A stretch of DNA of 64,000 nucleotides, taken from the NCBI RefSeq assembly GCF_017498545.1, contig NZ_CP071793.1, positions 10,782,256 to 10,846,255 on the forward strand, given 5' to 3'. The notes beneath the pieces were generated by a model, which was given only the letters and a program-made list of their open reading frames with translations, had not been told where the DNA came from and did not search any database. Positions 45,160-55,053 of this stretch are shown here, one piece after another (within the stretch, counting starts at the first letter, position 1; each line of letters begins with the position of its first letter). The DNA comes from Sulfidibacter corallicola. Its GTDB lineage: Bacteria; Acidobacteriota; Holophagae; Acanthopleuribacterales; Acanthopleuribacteraceae. Position numbers and translations under genes: made by a program.

Positions 45160-45573
45160 ATGACCCACCACATCGACACCATCGACGACACCGAGTTCCT
45201 GACCCAATTCGAAGCCCTATCCCTGGACCCCGTTCATTTCGATCACATCGGCCACCTGCGGTTGGCCTGGCTGTACCTGGATCGTCTGGAATTCGAACGG
45301 GCGCGCGAGGCGATTTGCGAAGGCATACGCGCCTACGCCGAAAGCCTGGGGGCCACCGGCAAATACCACGCGACCATGACGGATGCTTACGTGCGCATCA
45401 TCAGGAAGCGCATGGACCGCACGAACCGGAAAGGCTGGCAGGCCTTCCTCGAAGAAAACTCCGACCTGGTCGAAGATGCGTCTGCCGTGTTGCACCAATA
45501 CTTCAGCAAGGCTCGGTTGATGTCCGACGAGGCGCGTAGGTTCCGGTTGTCCCCGGACCTGCGCCCCTGGTAA
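45160..45573 (+). CDS. Conserved hypothetical protein
   Basis: A 137-residue protein with GAGGAGG upstream of ATG 45160. The core, PVHFDHIGHLRLAWLYLDRL, EFERAREAICEGIRAYAESL and GATGKYHATMTDAYVRIIR, is a pattern I have seen in small uncharacterised helical proteins from diverse bacteria, with an invariant-looking FDHxxHLRLAW and KYHxT. The paired histidines could bind metal. Length is normal for that family. It is monocistronic, with repeats downstream. Confidence 0.7.
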   Translation: MTHHIDTIDDTEFLTQFEALSLDPVHFDHIGHLRLAWLYLDRLEFERAREAICEGIRAYAESLGATGKYHATMTDAYVRIIRKRMDRTNRKGWQAFLEENSDLVEDASAVLHQYFSKARLMSDEARRFRLSPDLRPW

Positions 45574-46005
45574 GCGCACCGGGATCGAGTCCCGGCTTCA
45601 CCCTAGCGGGACTTTTTCCACCGCAGAGTCGCCTCCCAGGCCGGTGGTCGGAATGCCGATAGTCAGGCACACCGGCCACCGGCACACCGGGTTTGCGGGC
45701 ATACCCGGCTCGATTTCGAGAAAGAAACACTATTTCTGGCTTCTGGCGAAGGGCCCCGGTTCATTCATCCGAAAAAATTAGCGGGAACCCAGGAACATCG
45801 GAGAGCAGGAAAGGTTCGGCATTTGGTGACACATCATGGTCTTGCGTTTCCTGCTTTCGATCATTCCTGCCTTCCCGATCAAGATGTGACGACGGCAAAA
45901 CCCATCTCCAGTTGAATGCACCACTTTCGTTGCAAGAGAGGAAACCGAGACCGCGGAGTCGCCATCCGGGGGTCTCGGCAATCGGTGACCGTTCGGTTTC
46001 GCGCG
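45574..46005. repeat. Convergent spacer with repeat-family pieces
   Basis: Right after the stop, CCGGGATCGAGTCCCGG can form a short hairpin. Near 45700-45735, GGCTCGATTTCGAGAAAGAA repeats the block seen at about 18505, 62800 and (diverged) 11670. No gene is supported in the remaining sequence. Confidence 0.6.
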
Positions 46006-46557
46006 TCAGGCACCGTCTCGCAGCAAGGCGTCCGTGTCGATCACCCGGCAGAATTCGTCGTTCAGGCTGATCAGGTGGTACCGGTGGATGTCTTCGGCCG
46101 TGTAGTGCTTGCCGTCGGGACCCACGCGATCGAACGTGGCCGTGGCGTCGGCCACCAAGGTGACCTCGAAACCCAGGTTGGCGGCCATCCGCGTGGTGGT
46201 CGACACGCAGTGGTCGGTGGTCAGACCCACGACGACCAGGCGCCCGATGCCCCGATCGCGAAGATGCTGCTCCAGGCGGGTCCCGATGAAGGCGCTGTTG
46301 ACCGTTTTCTCGAATTGGGTCTCTTCCGGCAGGGGCGCGACTTCGGGTTTGAAGGCGTTGCCCGGCTGGCCCGGACGCAACGTGGAATGGGGCTCGGTCG
46401 AGTTGTGCTTGACGTGGATCACCGGCCATCGGCGCGCCCGCCAAGCCGCGAGCAAACGGGTCATGTTCGCTTCCGCGTCGTGGTTGTTGCGTTGCCCCCA
46501 CGAGGGGTCGTGGAAGCCTTGTTGAACGTCGATGAGCAGGAGTGCAGTCTCGGACAT
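46006..46557 (-). CDS. Cysteine hydrolase of the isochorismatase family
   Basis: A 183-residue protein starting at ATG 46557 (MSETALLLIDVQQGFHDPSW). The triad is Asp in LLLIDVQQGF, Lys in FEKTVNSAF and Cys in VVGLTTDHCVSTTTRMAANL. The cis-peptide segment VGLTTDHCV and LVADATATFDR are typical of the nicotinamidase/isochorismatase-like family, which hydrolyses amides or vinyl ethers. The substrate cannot be predicted; small members like this act on N-carbamoyl or amide compounds. A longer reading to 46605 lacks a ribosome site. Confidence 0.87.
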   Translation of the reverse strand: MSETALLLIDVQQGFHDPSWGQRNNHDAEANMTRLLAAWRARRWPVIHVKHNSTEPHSTLRPGQPGNAFKPEVAPLPEETQFEKTVNSAFIGTRLEQHLRDRGIGRLVVVGLTTDHCVSTTTRMAANLGFEVTLVADATATFDRVGPDGKHYTAEDIHRYHLISLNDEFCRVIDTDALLRDGA

Positions 46558-47036
46558 GATACCTTCCTTGGATGCGAATGGGGCGCCGATCGAAAACCCC
46601 GCCAATATGCCACATCACCTTCCATGTGCCAAGCCCGGTCACCTTGCCGACCAGTCGATGGGTGGCTCGGCATCGGCGAGAAGGTCGCTAAGCCCAGGGA
46701 AATCGGCCCGGCGCTTGCTCTTCTGGCGACTCGGCGAGGGCGTCTACCGGCGCGTTCGGTCGATGGGCAGGCGGCGCCCCACAACAGCCAGGCACCGATT
46801 GGGCCCGAAGCCTTGCCGATCGGGCCTTTCGGCGACAATCGCGAATGCGGTGCCTCTTTACCGGGGCGCGGTTCGTTTCTGTCACCGGAGATCGCCACAA
46901 CTTCCGTATCTTCGTTATTTCCATCTCCCAAAACCCCCTCGAAGTGAGCGACCACCGCGGCGGGACGCTGTGTCCCCATGCCGAATTGACGGCGGATGCC
47001 CACTCGATCAACAAGCCACGAAAGGACCACGCGTCG
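46558..47036. other. Divergent spacer
   Basis: 479 bases upstream of both the isochorismatase-like gene and the propeller pair. No gene or clear promoter boxes. AAGGA occurs ten bases before ATG 47037. Confidence 0.35.
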
Positions 47037-49439
47037 ATGACACCCAAGCCTCTCCCAAGCCAAGCACGCCTCGCGCGTATCGCACTCCCCTTCGCACTTC
47101 TGATTTCCACGCTCTTCGCCCAAAATGGCTGGCAACACCACAGCCTGGGCGGCGAAATCCAAGGCTATGCGGCCGGCGACCAAGGATACGTCGCCATCAG
47201 CCGATGGCTTTTTCCCGAACACCGCATCTGGTTCAGCGCCGACGGCTTCCAGTGGAACCGCGCCTTTTCGGTCAACCAGACCCTGCACGCCGTGGCTCGG
47301 AGCGGTCAGACCTACGTAGTCAGTACCGACGAAGGTTCGTTCGTCAGTGAAAACGGCATCGATTGGCAGGCGGGTTCGACCGACATCGCCAACGCAGCTC
47401 AACTGGTTTGGGACGGTGAGCGCTTCCTCGCACGAATCGACACGCCCGAACCCCAAATCCTGACCGCCGATACCGCGGGTCGCCAGTGGACCGCGTTGCC
47501 CAAACCACCCGGCCAGGTGGCGTCCATGGCCAGCGACGGCGAGGAAATCGCGGTCATCGTCGATCGGTTGCTGCACACCTACGACGACGCGAACGGCTGG
47601 ACCCTGGTCCCCGGCCAGGAAGGCCGCGCCGTGTGGCAGTCGGTGGTTCGCGGCGGCGCGCGTTTCCTCGCCGTGGGATCGGGCGGCCAAGTGGCGACCA
47701 CCGACGCAGACCGGGATTGGACGTTTGCATCCACGAACCTGGGCACCGATGCCCACCACCTGGTTTGGGACGGCGCGCGCTTCGTGGTCGGCAATCGGTG
47801 GCGCGGTCTTCTCGCCAGCACCGACGGCACCCAATGGCAGGGACTTCCACTGGCCACTCCCTTCCTGCTCCAGGGGATCTGGCACGCCGGCGATCGCTTT
47901 CTGCTCGAGGACAACGAGGGACGCCTGCTCACCAGCGAGGACGCCACAACCTGGCTCCGCCTGGCTCCGCGTCTGCCCATCTCCGGCCTGCGTCATAAGG
48001 TGGCGGGCTCGCGCCTCTTCTTTCTCAACCGGGACCTGACCCACACCCGCGACGGTCTCCACTGGAACCAGGTGGTCGTGGCCAACGCCGACATTACCTT
48101 TTCCTTCAACGATGTGGCCTGGAACGGCCAGGCCTTCGTGGCGGTCGGCAACTTTTCCAAGGTGTACCGATCGATCGACGGCACGGCCTGGGAGAACGTT
48201 TCCCTCTCCGGTCGACAAGATTTGCGATGGGTCTGTCATGCGGCCGGTCTCTTCTGGATCCTGGACGGCGAGGGCCACCTCTATTCCAGCTCCACCGGCG
48301 ATGCCTGGCGCGTTCACGGCCAGGTCGCAAAGGCCGAGGCGGTGATGTTCGCCGAAAACGACGAGGTGATCCTCCTCGACAACGACCACGTGCGGGTGTT
48401 CCGCGACGGCGCATGGCACCGATTCCACGGCCACCAGCCGAAGCCCCTCGCGCCGCTTTCCAACGGCAACGGCTTCGCCGGCCTGAGCGACAACCGCATC
48501 GTCGTGAGTCGCACCGGACACCACTGGTCCGAAGGCACCCATCCGTTCGACAACCAGGAGATCACGTCACTCGCGGTCCAGGACGATCGCTACCTGGCCC
48601 TCACCTGGCAGAGCCTCTACCTGAGCCGCAACGGCATCTCCTGGCAGGCCGTTGCCAAACCCGACCTACCCTTCACCCCGATTTGGCTGGGCGCAATCGG
48701 CGACACCGGCATCGCCGTCAGTAACGACGACGGCACCATCGCCTGGGGCGACCTCGATACCTCGCTCGCAACCGCCGCCACGGCAGCCGCCGTCATTCCG
48801 TGGGTGGTCAACAACACCCAGTGGTCGAGCCGGGTGTCCCTGTTCAATTCGGGCGACGAGGAGGTGGACCTGACCCTGAGAGCGGTCACGACCGACGGAC
48901 AGACCCGCGAAACCGAGGTCTCCTGCCCGCCGCACTCGGTGACCGTCATCTCGGGCGCCGACCTGTTCCCGGACATTTCGGGGTACAGCCTGCTCCTGTT
49001 TGGGGATACCCGTCGCATTCGCACCAGCTTCCTGACCTTCAACCTGGAACCCGAAAGTGGCGGCTCCTCGCCATCCCAAACCACGGGCCAACAAGTCGAG
49101 TCACTGACCTCCAAGGCCCTGTTCGGCTACCTGCCAGGGGACGGCATCGCCGCGATCGTGCTGGTCAACCCGCAGGAAGGCGTCCCATCGACCCCCGTGC
49201 TGTTGGAGTACCTGAAGGACGGGGTCCGCATGGTGACCGAAGAAATCACCCTGGTGGGCAATCAACCGACCGCGACGATCATCGATGCCTTCGGGGACGA
49301 ACCGCTCGATCCGCAGAGCCACTACGCGATTCGGGCAGTGTCCCGAAACGGTGCGCCGATCGCGGGAACCACCTTCGTCTTCAATCAACGCCGACAGCCG
49401 TCGATGGCGGCCGCAATCCCCCTGGAGGAACAAGAATGA
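47037..49439 (+). CDS. Secreted BNR/propeller protein with conserved C-terminal module, paralog A
   Basis: An 800-residue protein from ATG 47037, with signal peptide ARIALPFALLISTLFAQ. About residues 25-580 consist of repeats of the type 'W...S.DG..W.....', for example IWFSADGFQWNRAF, SFVSENGIDWQAG, LLASTDGTQWQGL, VYRSIDGTAWENV, typical of BNR/Asp-box or photosystem-assembly-like beta-propellers. A 215-residue C-terminal module starts VIPWVVNNTQWSSRVSLFNS and ends AGTTFVFNQRRQPSMAAAIP. The same module ends the next gene. Its start codon overlaps the stop here (ATGA). Extracellular; ligand unknown. Confidence 0.78.
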   Translation: MTPKPLPSQARLARIALPFALLISTLFAQNGWQHHSLGGEIQGYAAGDQGYVAISRWLFPEHRIWFSADGFQWNRAFSVNQTLHAVARSGQTYVVSTDEGSFVSENGIDWQAGSTDIANAAQLVWDGERFLARIDTPEPQILTADTAGRQWTALPKPPGQVASMASDGEEIAVIVDRLLHTYDDANGWTLVPGQEGRAVWQSVVRGGARFLAVGSGGQVATTDADRDWTFASTNLGTDAHHLVWDGARFVVGNRWRGLLASTDGTQWQGLPLATPFLLQGIWHAGDRFLLEDNEGRLLTSEDATTWLRLAPRLPISGLRHKVAGSRLFFLNRDLTHTRDGLHWNQVVVANADITFSFNDVAWNGQAFVAVGNFSKVYRSIDGTAWENVSLSGRQDLRWVCHAAGLFWILDGEGHLYSSSTGDAWRVHGQVAKAEAVMFAENDEVILLDNDHVRVFRDGAWHRFHGHQPKPLAPLSNGNGFAGLSDNRIVVSRTGHHWSEGTHPFDNQEITSLAVQDDRYLALTWQSLYLSRNGISWQAVAKPDLPFTPIWLGAIGDTGIAVSNDDGTIAWGDLDTSLATAATAAAVIPWVVNNTQWSSRVSLFNSGDEEVDLTLRAVTTDGQTRETEVSCPPHSVTVISGADLFPDISGYSLLLFGDTRRIRTSFLTFNLEPESGGSSPSQTTGQQVESLTSKALFGYLPGDGIAAIVLVNPQEGVPSTPVLLEYLKDGVRMVTEEITLVGNQPTATIIDAFGDEPLDPQSHYAIRAVSRNGAPIAGTTFVFNQRRQPSMAAAIPLEEQE

Positions 49440-51943
49440 ACGCACGCATCCACGGCCACCGTGCCACCGATCGATCGACTCAAATCCCTCCCGCGACCAC
49501 CTCGTCGGCGGCCACGTCCAAACCATCGAACGCCTCGAGGCGTCTCGCGGGTTGGATGCTCCTGCTGGCGATCGCTCTCCCCTGCGCCGCGCAATGGTCG
49601 CGCATCTCGACCTCGCTGCCCATCGACGAAATCGTCTCGCGCGACGGACGCCTGATCGCCATCTTCGAAGAAGAGGACGAACTTTCGTTCAAACAGGGCT
49701 TGATCTCCGAAAGCGTGGACGGTCGCACCTGGCTGTCGCTGGCGGACACCAAGGCCCAGCCCTTCCAAGGCCTGGCCGACAACGGCCAAACGCTGTTGGC
49801 AACCAGCCAAGGCACCACCTGGACGAGCACCGATGGCCGCGAATGGCGACAAACCCGCACACCGTTCGGCCACATCGACCAACCGCTCTGGGCCTTCGGG
49901 AAATGGTGGGCCCGCGCCGATGGCCGACCGGCTTCCAGCGAAGACGGCACGAGCTGGACCCTCTCCAGCGGCTTGCCCCAGGACGTCACCTTCCACTACC
50001 TCGCCTACGACGAGCCCTACCTGCTGGCCCTGGGAACCGACCCGTTGGAACTCAACGTGGGCTATCGCACGCGGGACGGCCAACAGTGGGAAGAGGCGGA
50101 CTCACCGCCGGTTCCCAGATTGGATCTTCTCGACTTCCTGACCAGCGAGGGCGGTCGGTTCTACCTGGGCGGCCGGAACGGCATTCTGGTGACCAGTGAG
50201 GACGGTCGCGATTGGCAGGGCATCGTCACGAACACCGACCAGGTGCTGCGCGATCTGGCTGGACACGACGGAAAGTGGGTTGCCGTCGGTGACCAGGGCG
50301 TGATGCGCAAAAGCCTCGACGGCCTCAATTGGGCACCCGTCTCGTTGGCGGTGACCGAGGACTGGCACAGCGTGTTTTGGACTGGTGGCCAATTCATCGC
50401 CAGCACCGAATCGGGCGCGATCTGGCTGAGCGCACAGGGCGATAACTGGGTAGCCTCGCCACAGACGCGATCCTGGCAATTCGAGCAGGTGGTGGCGGGC
50501 GACGGTGTTGTTCTCGCCCGGGACGCGATGGGTCGCCTCTTGCGCACCGCGAACGGGGGCCCCTGGCAGATCGTGGAAGACGCCCCCGCACAGGAGGACG
50601 CCACACTGACCCGGACCAGCCAGCATTTCGCCTATCTGGGCGATGCCTGGATCGCGCTCTCCCCCGACGGACTTCAGTGGCAGACCGCCGCGTTCGGTTC
50701 CCTGCCCTACCGCTCGATCGCCCAGAGCGCCACGATCTCGGTGGCCCTCGACGTCGAAGGTTCGCTCTGGCGCCGCACCGGTGGCGGCGATTGGCAACGC
50801 GGGCCCGCGACCCCGATCACCGCACGGGAAGTCGCTTGGTACGGCGACCGATTCCTGATGTTCGGCAGCGACGGCGTAGCCACCAGTGGCGACGGCCAAA
50901 GCTGGACCAAGATCCTGTGGCTGGACTTGGACGAAACCGGTTTCACCCCGCAACAGGCTCTTTGCCGGAACGGCGATTGCGTGGTGACCGGCACCGCCAA
51001 TGGTCGGGTTCTGGTCAGTCGAAACGGTACCGACTGGTCATTGCGCAGCCTTTCCCGCGAAGCCCTGACGGCATCCTTGACGGCCTCGGATGCGGGCTTC
51101 CTGGTCGCCGACACCCAGGGCCGCCTCTTTTCCAGCGCGGACACCCTGAACTGGACACGCCACGACGCGGCACTGCCAACCGGCATCCAGGCGATGGCGA
51201 TAGACGCCGGCACGATGGTCGCGGTCGACGGCCGCCACGCGTTGGTGCTCCATCCCGCCACCTTCACCCCGAAAACCCCGACCTTCAGCCCGCACGCGGT
51301 GGTGCCCTGGGTGGTGAACAACACCCAGTGGGGTAGCCGGGTGGCGATCGTGAACCTGGGCGAAATGACCGGCGAGGCGGTTCTGCGCGCCATCACGGGT
51401 TCCGGTGAAGAGGTGGAGCGCGTGGTCACCCTCGAACCTCGCGAGGTGACCACCTTCCAAGCCGGAGAACTGTTTCCCGAACTCAGTGGCTACGCACTCT
51501 TCATCGAGACGGCGGACATGCCGGTCCACACTTCGTTCCTCACCTTCAACCTGGAGGCGGTTTCGGGCGGCATGTCGCCCTCGCAGACGACGGCACCGCC
51601 CATCGCGTCGCTGGCGTCCGGGGCGATCTTCGCGTACCTGCCCGGCGATCAGATCCCCGCGCTCGTCCTGGTGGTCGGTGAAGATCGAACCGAGCTGGAA
51701 ACGCCGATCACACTGACGCTCTACGGTGAGGCGGGCGCCGAACTCGCCAGCCGCGATTGGACGTTGAAAGGCAACCGACCCAGCGCGGCACTGCTCGGCG
51801 ATCTCTTCCCGGATCTGGACCTGCCGGCTCACGGTTCGGTGAAGGCGGTCAGCGACGAAGGCCTACCGATCGCCGGGATTACCTTCGTGTTCAACCAGAT
51901 GCGTCAGCCCTCGATCGCCAGGGCGATTCCCGTTTCGGAGTGA
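49436..51943 (+). CDS. Secreted BNR/propeller protein with conserved C-terminal module, paralog B
   Basis: An 835-residue paralog whose ATG overlaps the previous stop, so the two are translated in tandem. An N-terminal Thr/Ser-rich leader of about 38 residues precedes the hydrophobic LAGWMLLLAIALPCAAQ. Propeller repeats follow (ESVDGRTWLSL, TSTDGREWRQT, SSEDGTSWTLSSG, MRKSLDGLNWAPV, VSRNGTDWSLRS). The C-terminal module VVPWVVNNTQWGSRVAIVNL to AGITFVFNQMRQPSIARAIP matches paralog A closely. The propellers diverge more than the module, suggesting that the module is the common anchor or secretion element. A terminator follows. Confidence 0.78.
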   Translation: MNARIHGHRATDRSTQIPPATTSSAATSKPSNASRRLAGWMLLLAIALPCAAQWSRISTSLPIDEIVSRDGRLIAIFEEEDELSFKQGLISESVDGRTWLSLADTKAQPFQGLADNGQTLLATSQGTTWTSTDGREWRQTRTPFGHIDQPLWAFGKWWARADGRPASSEDGTSWTLSSGLPQDVTFHYLAYDEPYLLALGTDPLELNVGYRTRDGQQWEEADSPPVPRLDLLDFLTSEGGRFYLGGRNGILVTSEDGRDWQGIVTNTDQVLRDLAGHDGKWVAVGDQGVMRKSLDGLNWAPVSLAVTEDWHSVFWTGGQFIASTESGAIWLSAQGDNWVASPQTRSWQFEQVVAGDGVVLARDAMGRLLRTANGGPWQIVEDAPAQEDATLTRTSQHFAYLGDAWIALSPDGLQWQTAAFGSLPYRSIAQSATISVALDVEGSLWRRTGGGDWQRGPATPITAREVAWYGDRFLMFGSDGVATSGDGQSWTKILWLDLDETGFTPQQALCRNGDCVVTGTANGRVLVSRNGTDWSLRSLSREALTASLTASDAGFLVADTQGRLFSSADTLNWTRHDAALPTGIQAMAIDAGTMVAVDGRHALVLHPATFTPKTPTFSPHAVVPWVVNNTQWGSRVAIVNLGEMTGEAVLRAITGSGEEVERVVTLEPREVTTFQAGELFPELSGYALFIETADMPVHTSFLTFNLEAVSGGMSPSQTTAPPIASLASGAIFAYLPGDQIPALVLVVGEDRTELETPITLTLYGEAGAELASRDWTLKGNRPSAALLGDLFPDLDLPAHGSVKAVSDEGLPIAGITFVFNQMRQPSIARAIPVSE

Positions 51944-51948
51944 GACAC

Positions 51949-51990
51949 GACCGGCTCGGTGACAAGCCCCTTGCCGGGCCGGTCTTTCTC
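51949..51990 (+). terminator. Terminator after the propeller pair
   Basis: GACCGGCTCGG pairs with CCGGGCCGGTC (one mismatch) and is followed by TTTCTC. It starts six bases after the stop codon of paralog B. Confidence 0.7.
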
Positions 51991-52036
51991 TTACAAGAAG
52001 CCATCCCCTTGCGGCGTGTCTTTGGCTAAAAGAGCC

Positions 52037-52172
52037 TGTCCACGAATCACCCAGATTGACACGAATTGAAAACCATACTCGGATCCCGTATTCCCGATTT
52101 TTTGAAGGACGTACTGCGAGGACCATTCCGTGGAAATGCTTCGATTCGTGTGGTCTGTGTGATTCGTGGACA
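52037..52172. repeat. 136-bp element with ~30-base inverted ends
   Basis: Ends 52037-52066 and 52144-52172 share TGTCCACGAATCAC and ACACGAAT in inverted order, with a poorly matched stretch of 7-8 bases between. The spacer is A/T-richer than its surroundings. This resembles a small non-autonomous palindromic element. The remaining part of the 431-base spacer up to 52374 shows no gene. Confidence 0.8.
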
Positions 52173-52374
52173 AAATCGTCCTGTTCTAAGAAGCCAGCCA
52201 AGTGTTTCTCTCTTGTTTAGGGAGATTTAGTCTCCTCAACCACTCAGTGGTGGAAATCCAAAGCCCGAGCTGAAAGGAAGGGAAAACTACTATTTCGGCG
52301 GTCGCCTCGTTGCCTCATTTTCGAAATCGAGCGAAAGAGCCTCTGGTTCGTGGCTCTTATGAAAGCTGGGTGTC

Positions 52375-54207
52375 TCACGCGGGCTGTCGGTACGCGAAGG
52401 CCCAGTGTGATTCATCCGAGGTCGGTTGTTTGGACAGACAGAATCCTTTGCGCAGGTAAGTCGCCATCACTCGCGGATTATCCCGGCCGATGTCGACTCG
52501 AATGGTGGCACATGGACCATAATGTCCGATCGCTGCGCATAGCTTGCTCAAAACGATCTCTTCGTAACCACGACCATAGTGCGCCTTGTCGAGGAAGATC
52601 CCCTCGAGGTCAAGCTGCTCACGGCTCGGCGTGGCGTAGGCGAACCAGCCGATCACCTGGCGGCCCTCGTAGATCGCGATGTAGTGCATCTTGGTATCCG
52701 AAAAGCATTGCCGAGCCAGGTGTTCCATGGGATTGGCCGCATTCCGTCCCCTTACCTTCGGCATCGACAATTTACAGATCGCAAGCCATATGGCGGGTGT
52801 CATCGGTTTCAAAGACAGGTCCCCGCAATCCAGGGCGATGCCCTCTTCTCGATGGGCGAGGGCCAACGCATCGAGACAGCGATCGTACCTTTCCGAATCC
52901 CATCGTGCGTACCATGCCCGAAAGGTCTCTTCGTCGAAGCGCGCCGGAGCCGGTGGGCAAGGATGCTTTTTTCCCGTTTCGATTCGCGTGTCGATGACGG
53001 ATTCCAAGATCCGACAGAAGTCCCTCACTTGATGGAGCACCCGTTGCTCCGACACGACCATGCGCAGGATTTGCACATCCCTCGGATCGCCGGTGCCGCA
53101 TCGTTCCCAGTCTTCCAATCGCCGTTCGTGGTCCTCCAAGGATTCGCGAAACGAGGCCAGTCGTCGATCGCAAAGCGATCCGGCGTAATGCAACGCGACC
53201 CGTTCGTGGTGCAGGCCGATGGGACCACGGTTGGACAGGGCATTCACATCGCGGCCGTCGGTCAAATCGGCCAGGATCACATGAACCGCTTGGAGCATCC
53301 GATTCAGGCCATCGAATTCGTGGGAGGACAGCGGAAAGCCGCACGCTTCTTCTCCTCCGAACAGTTCTCGTTTCATGTCGTATTGGGGATCGTCGGTGAA
53401 CAGGGAGACCTTGACCCAGGATTGCGCCTCCTCGAGGTCCGCCGCGACAAATCCATAACCCGCAAAAAACCTCGCCCTCGTTTTGGTGCCGTAATACAAA
53501 TACACTTGTTCACCCGCCTGTAGCGGCCCGGTCGCTTCCAGGGTCATCCCCTCCGGCTCGGATCGATAGCACCACTTCGACGTGGCCGATTGGGCATGGT
53601 TGCCCATATCGAGCAAGGGGATCATCGCGGGCACCTTGCCCTCGTCATCCTCGGATGGAACCGAGAAGGCCCTGGTATTGATGGCGGTCATCGCCCAGAC
53701 AAACGCGTCGAAGCTGAAGGTGAAGCGCGACACGGAGGCACTCAATTGCGCGTAATCCTGTTCGAGGATCCGTTTTCTGGCCTGGACGGTTTCGAGCACG
53801 AATGACCCTGCCAACCGAGCCAGTCGATCTTCGTCGAAACAGACCGGGACTTCGTCGAAGCTCTTCGGCAAGGTGTCCAAGTAGGGTTTCCAAAAGGAAT
53901 CGGGACGTGCGGACTCCGCCAACATGAAGGCCGCGAGCACCGACTGGCGCGACGCCAGCGAGATGCCCGATCGAGCGATTTCGCGTCCGATCGACGATTG
54001 GTTGGCCTTGTCGCCACACATCATGAAGGTGCGGGGAATCATGAGCATGTGCTTGCCTTCCGTCAAATCGGCCCGGCAGAAGAGCCCGCGGTTCTGCCCT
54101 GGCCGATGCTGCACCGCCAAATGGGGAAAGGTGCAGCCACCCTCTTTCAACCAATGCAGCATCCGGGTCATGGCACTTCTCTTCGCGGGCATCACGGCAT
54201 GGGTCAT
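52375..54207 (-). CDS. SET-domain (SETD3/LSMT-like) protein fused to a GNAT acetyltransferase
   Basis: A 610-residue protein with AGGAG nine bases before its ATG and no signal. Residues 20-270 follow the SETD3/Rubisco-LSMT plan: RGLFCRADLTEGKHMLMIPR, SFWKPYLDTLPKSFDEVPVC, FTFSFDAFVWAMTAINTRAF, VPAMIPLLDMGNHAQSATSK and YYGTKTRARFFAGYGFVAAD. In eukaryotes these enzymes methylate Lys or His of target proteins with SAM. A helical linker follows. About residues 500-600 are a GNAT domain (MHYIAIYEGRQVIGWFAYAT, LDLEGIFLDKAHYGRGYEEI, RVDIGRDNPRVMATYLRKGF). The acetyl-CoA loop reads KAHYGRGYE. A bacterial SET-GNAT fusion is unusual. Targets unknown. Confidence 0.8.
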   Translation of the reverse strand: MTHAVMPAKRSAMTRMLHWLKEGGCTFPHLAVQHRPGQNRGLFCRADLTEGKHMLMIPRTFMMCGDKANQSSIGREIARSGISLASRQSVLAAFMLAESARPDSFWKPYLDTLPKSFDEVPVCFDEDRLARLAGSFVLETVQARKRILEQDYAQLSASVSRFTFSFDAFVWAMTAINTRAFSVPSEDDEGKVPAMIPLLDMGNHAQSATSKWCYRSEPEGMTLEATGPLQAGEQVYLYYGTKTRARFFAGYGFVAADLEEAQSWVKVSLFTDDPQYDMKRELFGGEEACGFPLSSHEFDGLNRMLQAVHVILADLTDGRDVNALSNRGPIGLHHERVALHYAGSLCDRRLASFRESLEDHERRLEDWERCGTGDPRDVQILRMVVSEQRVLHQVRDFCRILESVIDTRIETGKKHPCPPAPARFDEETFRAWYARWDSERYDRCLDALALAHREEGIALDCGDLSLKPMTPAIWLAICKLSMPKVRGRNAANPMEHLARQCFSDTKMHYIAIYEGRQVIGWFAYATPSREQLDLEGIFLDKAHYGRGYEEIVLSKLCAAIGHYGPCATIRVDIGRDNPRVMATYLRKGFCLSKQPTSDESHWAFAYRQPA

Positions 54208-55053
54208 GTCAGATTACTCCTGCGGTTAGCCTGGGTTTGAACGGACCGGCCCCAACACGCAATGCGGCCATGGCGGGACGGCTGCGTCCGAAGTCTCGCT
54301 GCAGCGACGTTGGTTTGACACCGAAAAAATATGCGTCGGAAGGCCATCCGTCGCGTGCAGGTGCGAGCCTATGTGGGTCCAAGGGGAACGGGGTGGCATA
54401 CCAGGTTGCGGTTGGCGATCGCTCCCCCTCGTCAAGGTAAAACCGAAACGAACCGAAAAACCTGTACATTTTTTTTCAGATTTTTTGGTTTTTTCGTCAA
54501 TTCACTGAATACAAACACGTTAGATCAGACAACATCACTCCTGGGGACGGGGCACGTGCTGCGTGCAGGAAAAAAGAACCCCGATCGGCCCATGGCCGGC
54601 CGGGCCTTTCAAAAGCACCGGGTGGCCGAGAAAAAATTTTCCCCAGTCGAGGTTCGGTTGGTTTCTGGCAAGGAAAGGCGCCGCCGGCAGTTGAAGAATA
54701 ACGATCAAACCCATTAAAGCCACATACTTAAAATAACCAATCAAAAAAATCCGTGGCGCATGAATGTAAAAGACGAGGTTCTCGTTTCGACAAATCTCAC
54801 ATTTCTTCACACAGGCGTTCCCCGCAAAACGTCTCAATCATTCCCACGAAAAAGCCAAAACCCACCCGATTAAAGGTTTGTCGGCTTCATCACGAAAGTT
54901 AGAGCAAGGCTCCCTTTCCACACAAAACTCATCCTTCATCGGCATTCTCAAGGTCTTTGGTCCCTTTCCTCCGCTGCTGCGTATCGAGCCAGTCCTTCTG
55001 TCATCAGACCAACACAGCCTCGTCGGCCAGTTCCGACGTGACCGGAGGTCCTC
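54208..55053. other. A/T-rich divergent spacer
   Basis: 846 bases between the SET-GNAT gene and the TonB receptor, transcribed away from each other. Patches around 54470-54540 and 54720-54850 are distinctly A/T-rich and probably hold promoters. Open frames on both strands have no credible start or product. Confidence 0.4.
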
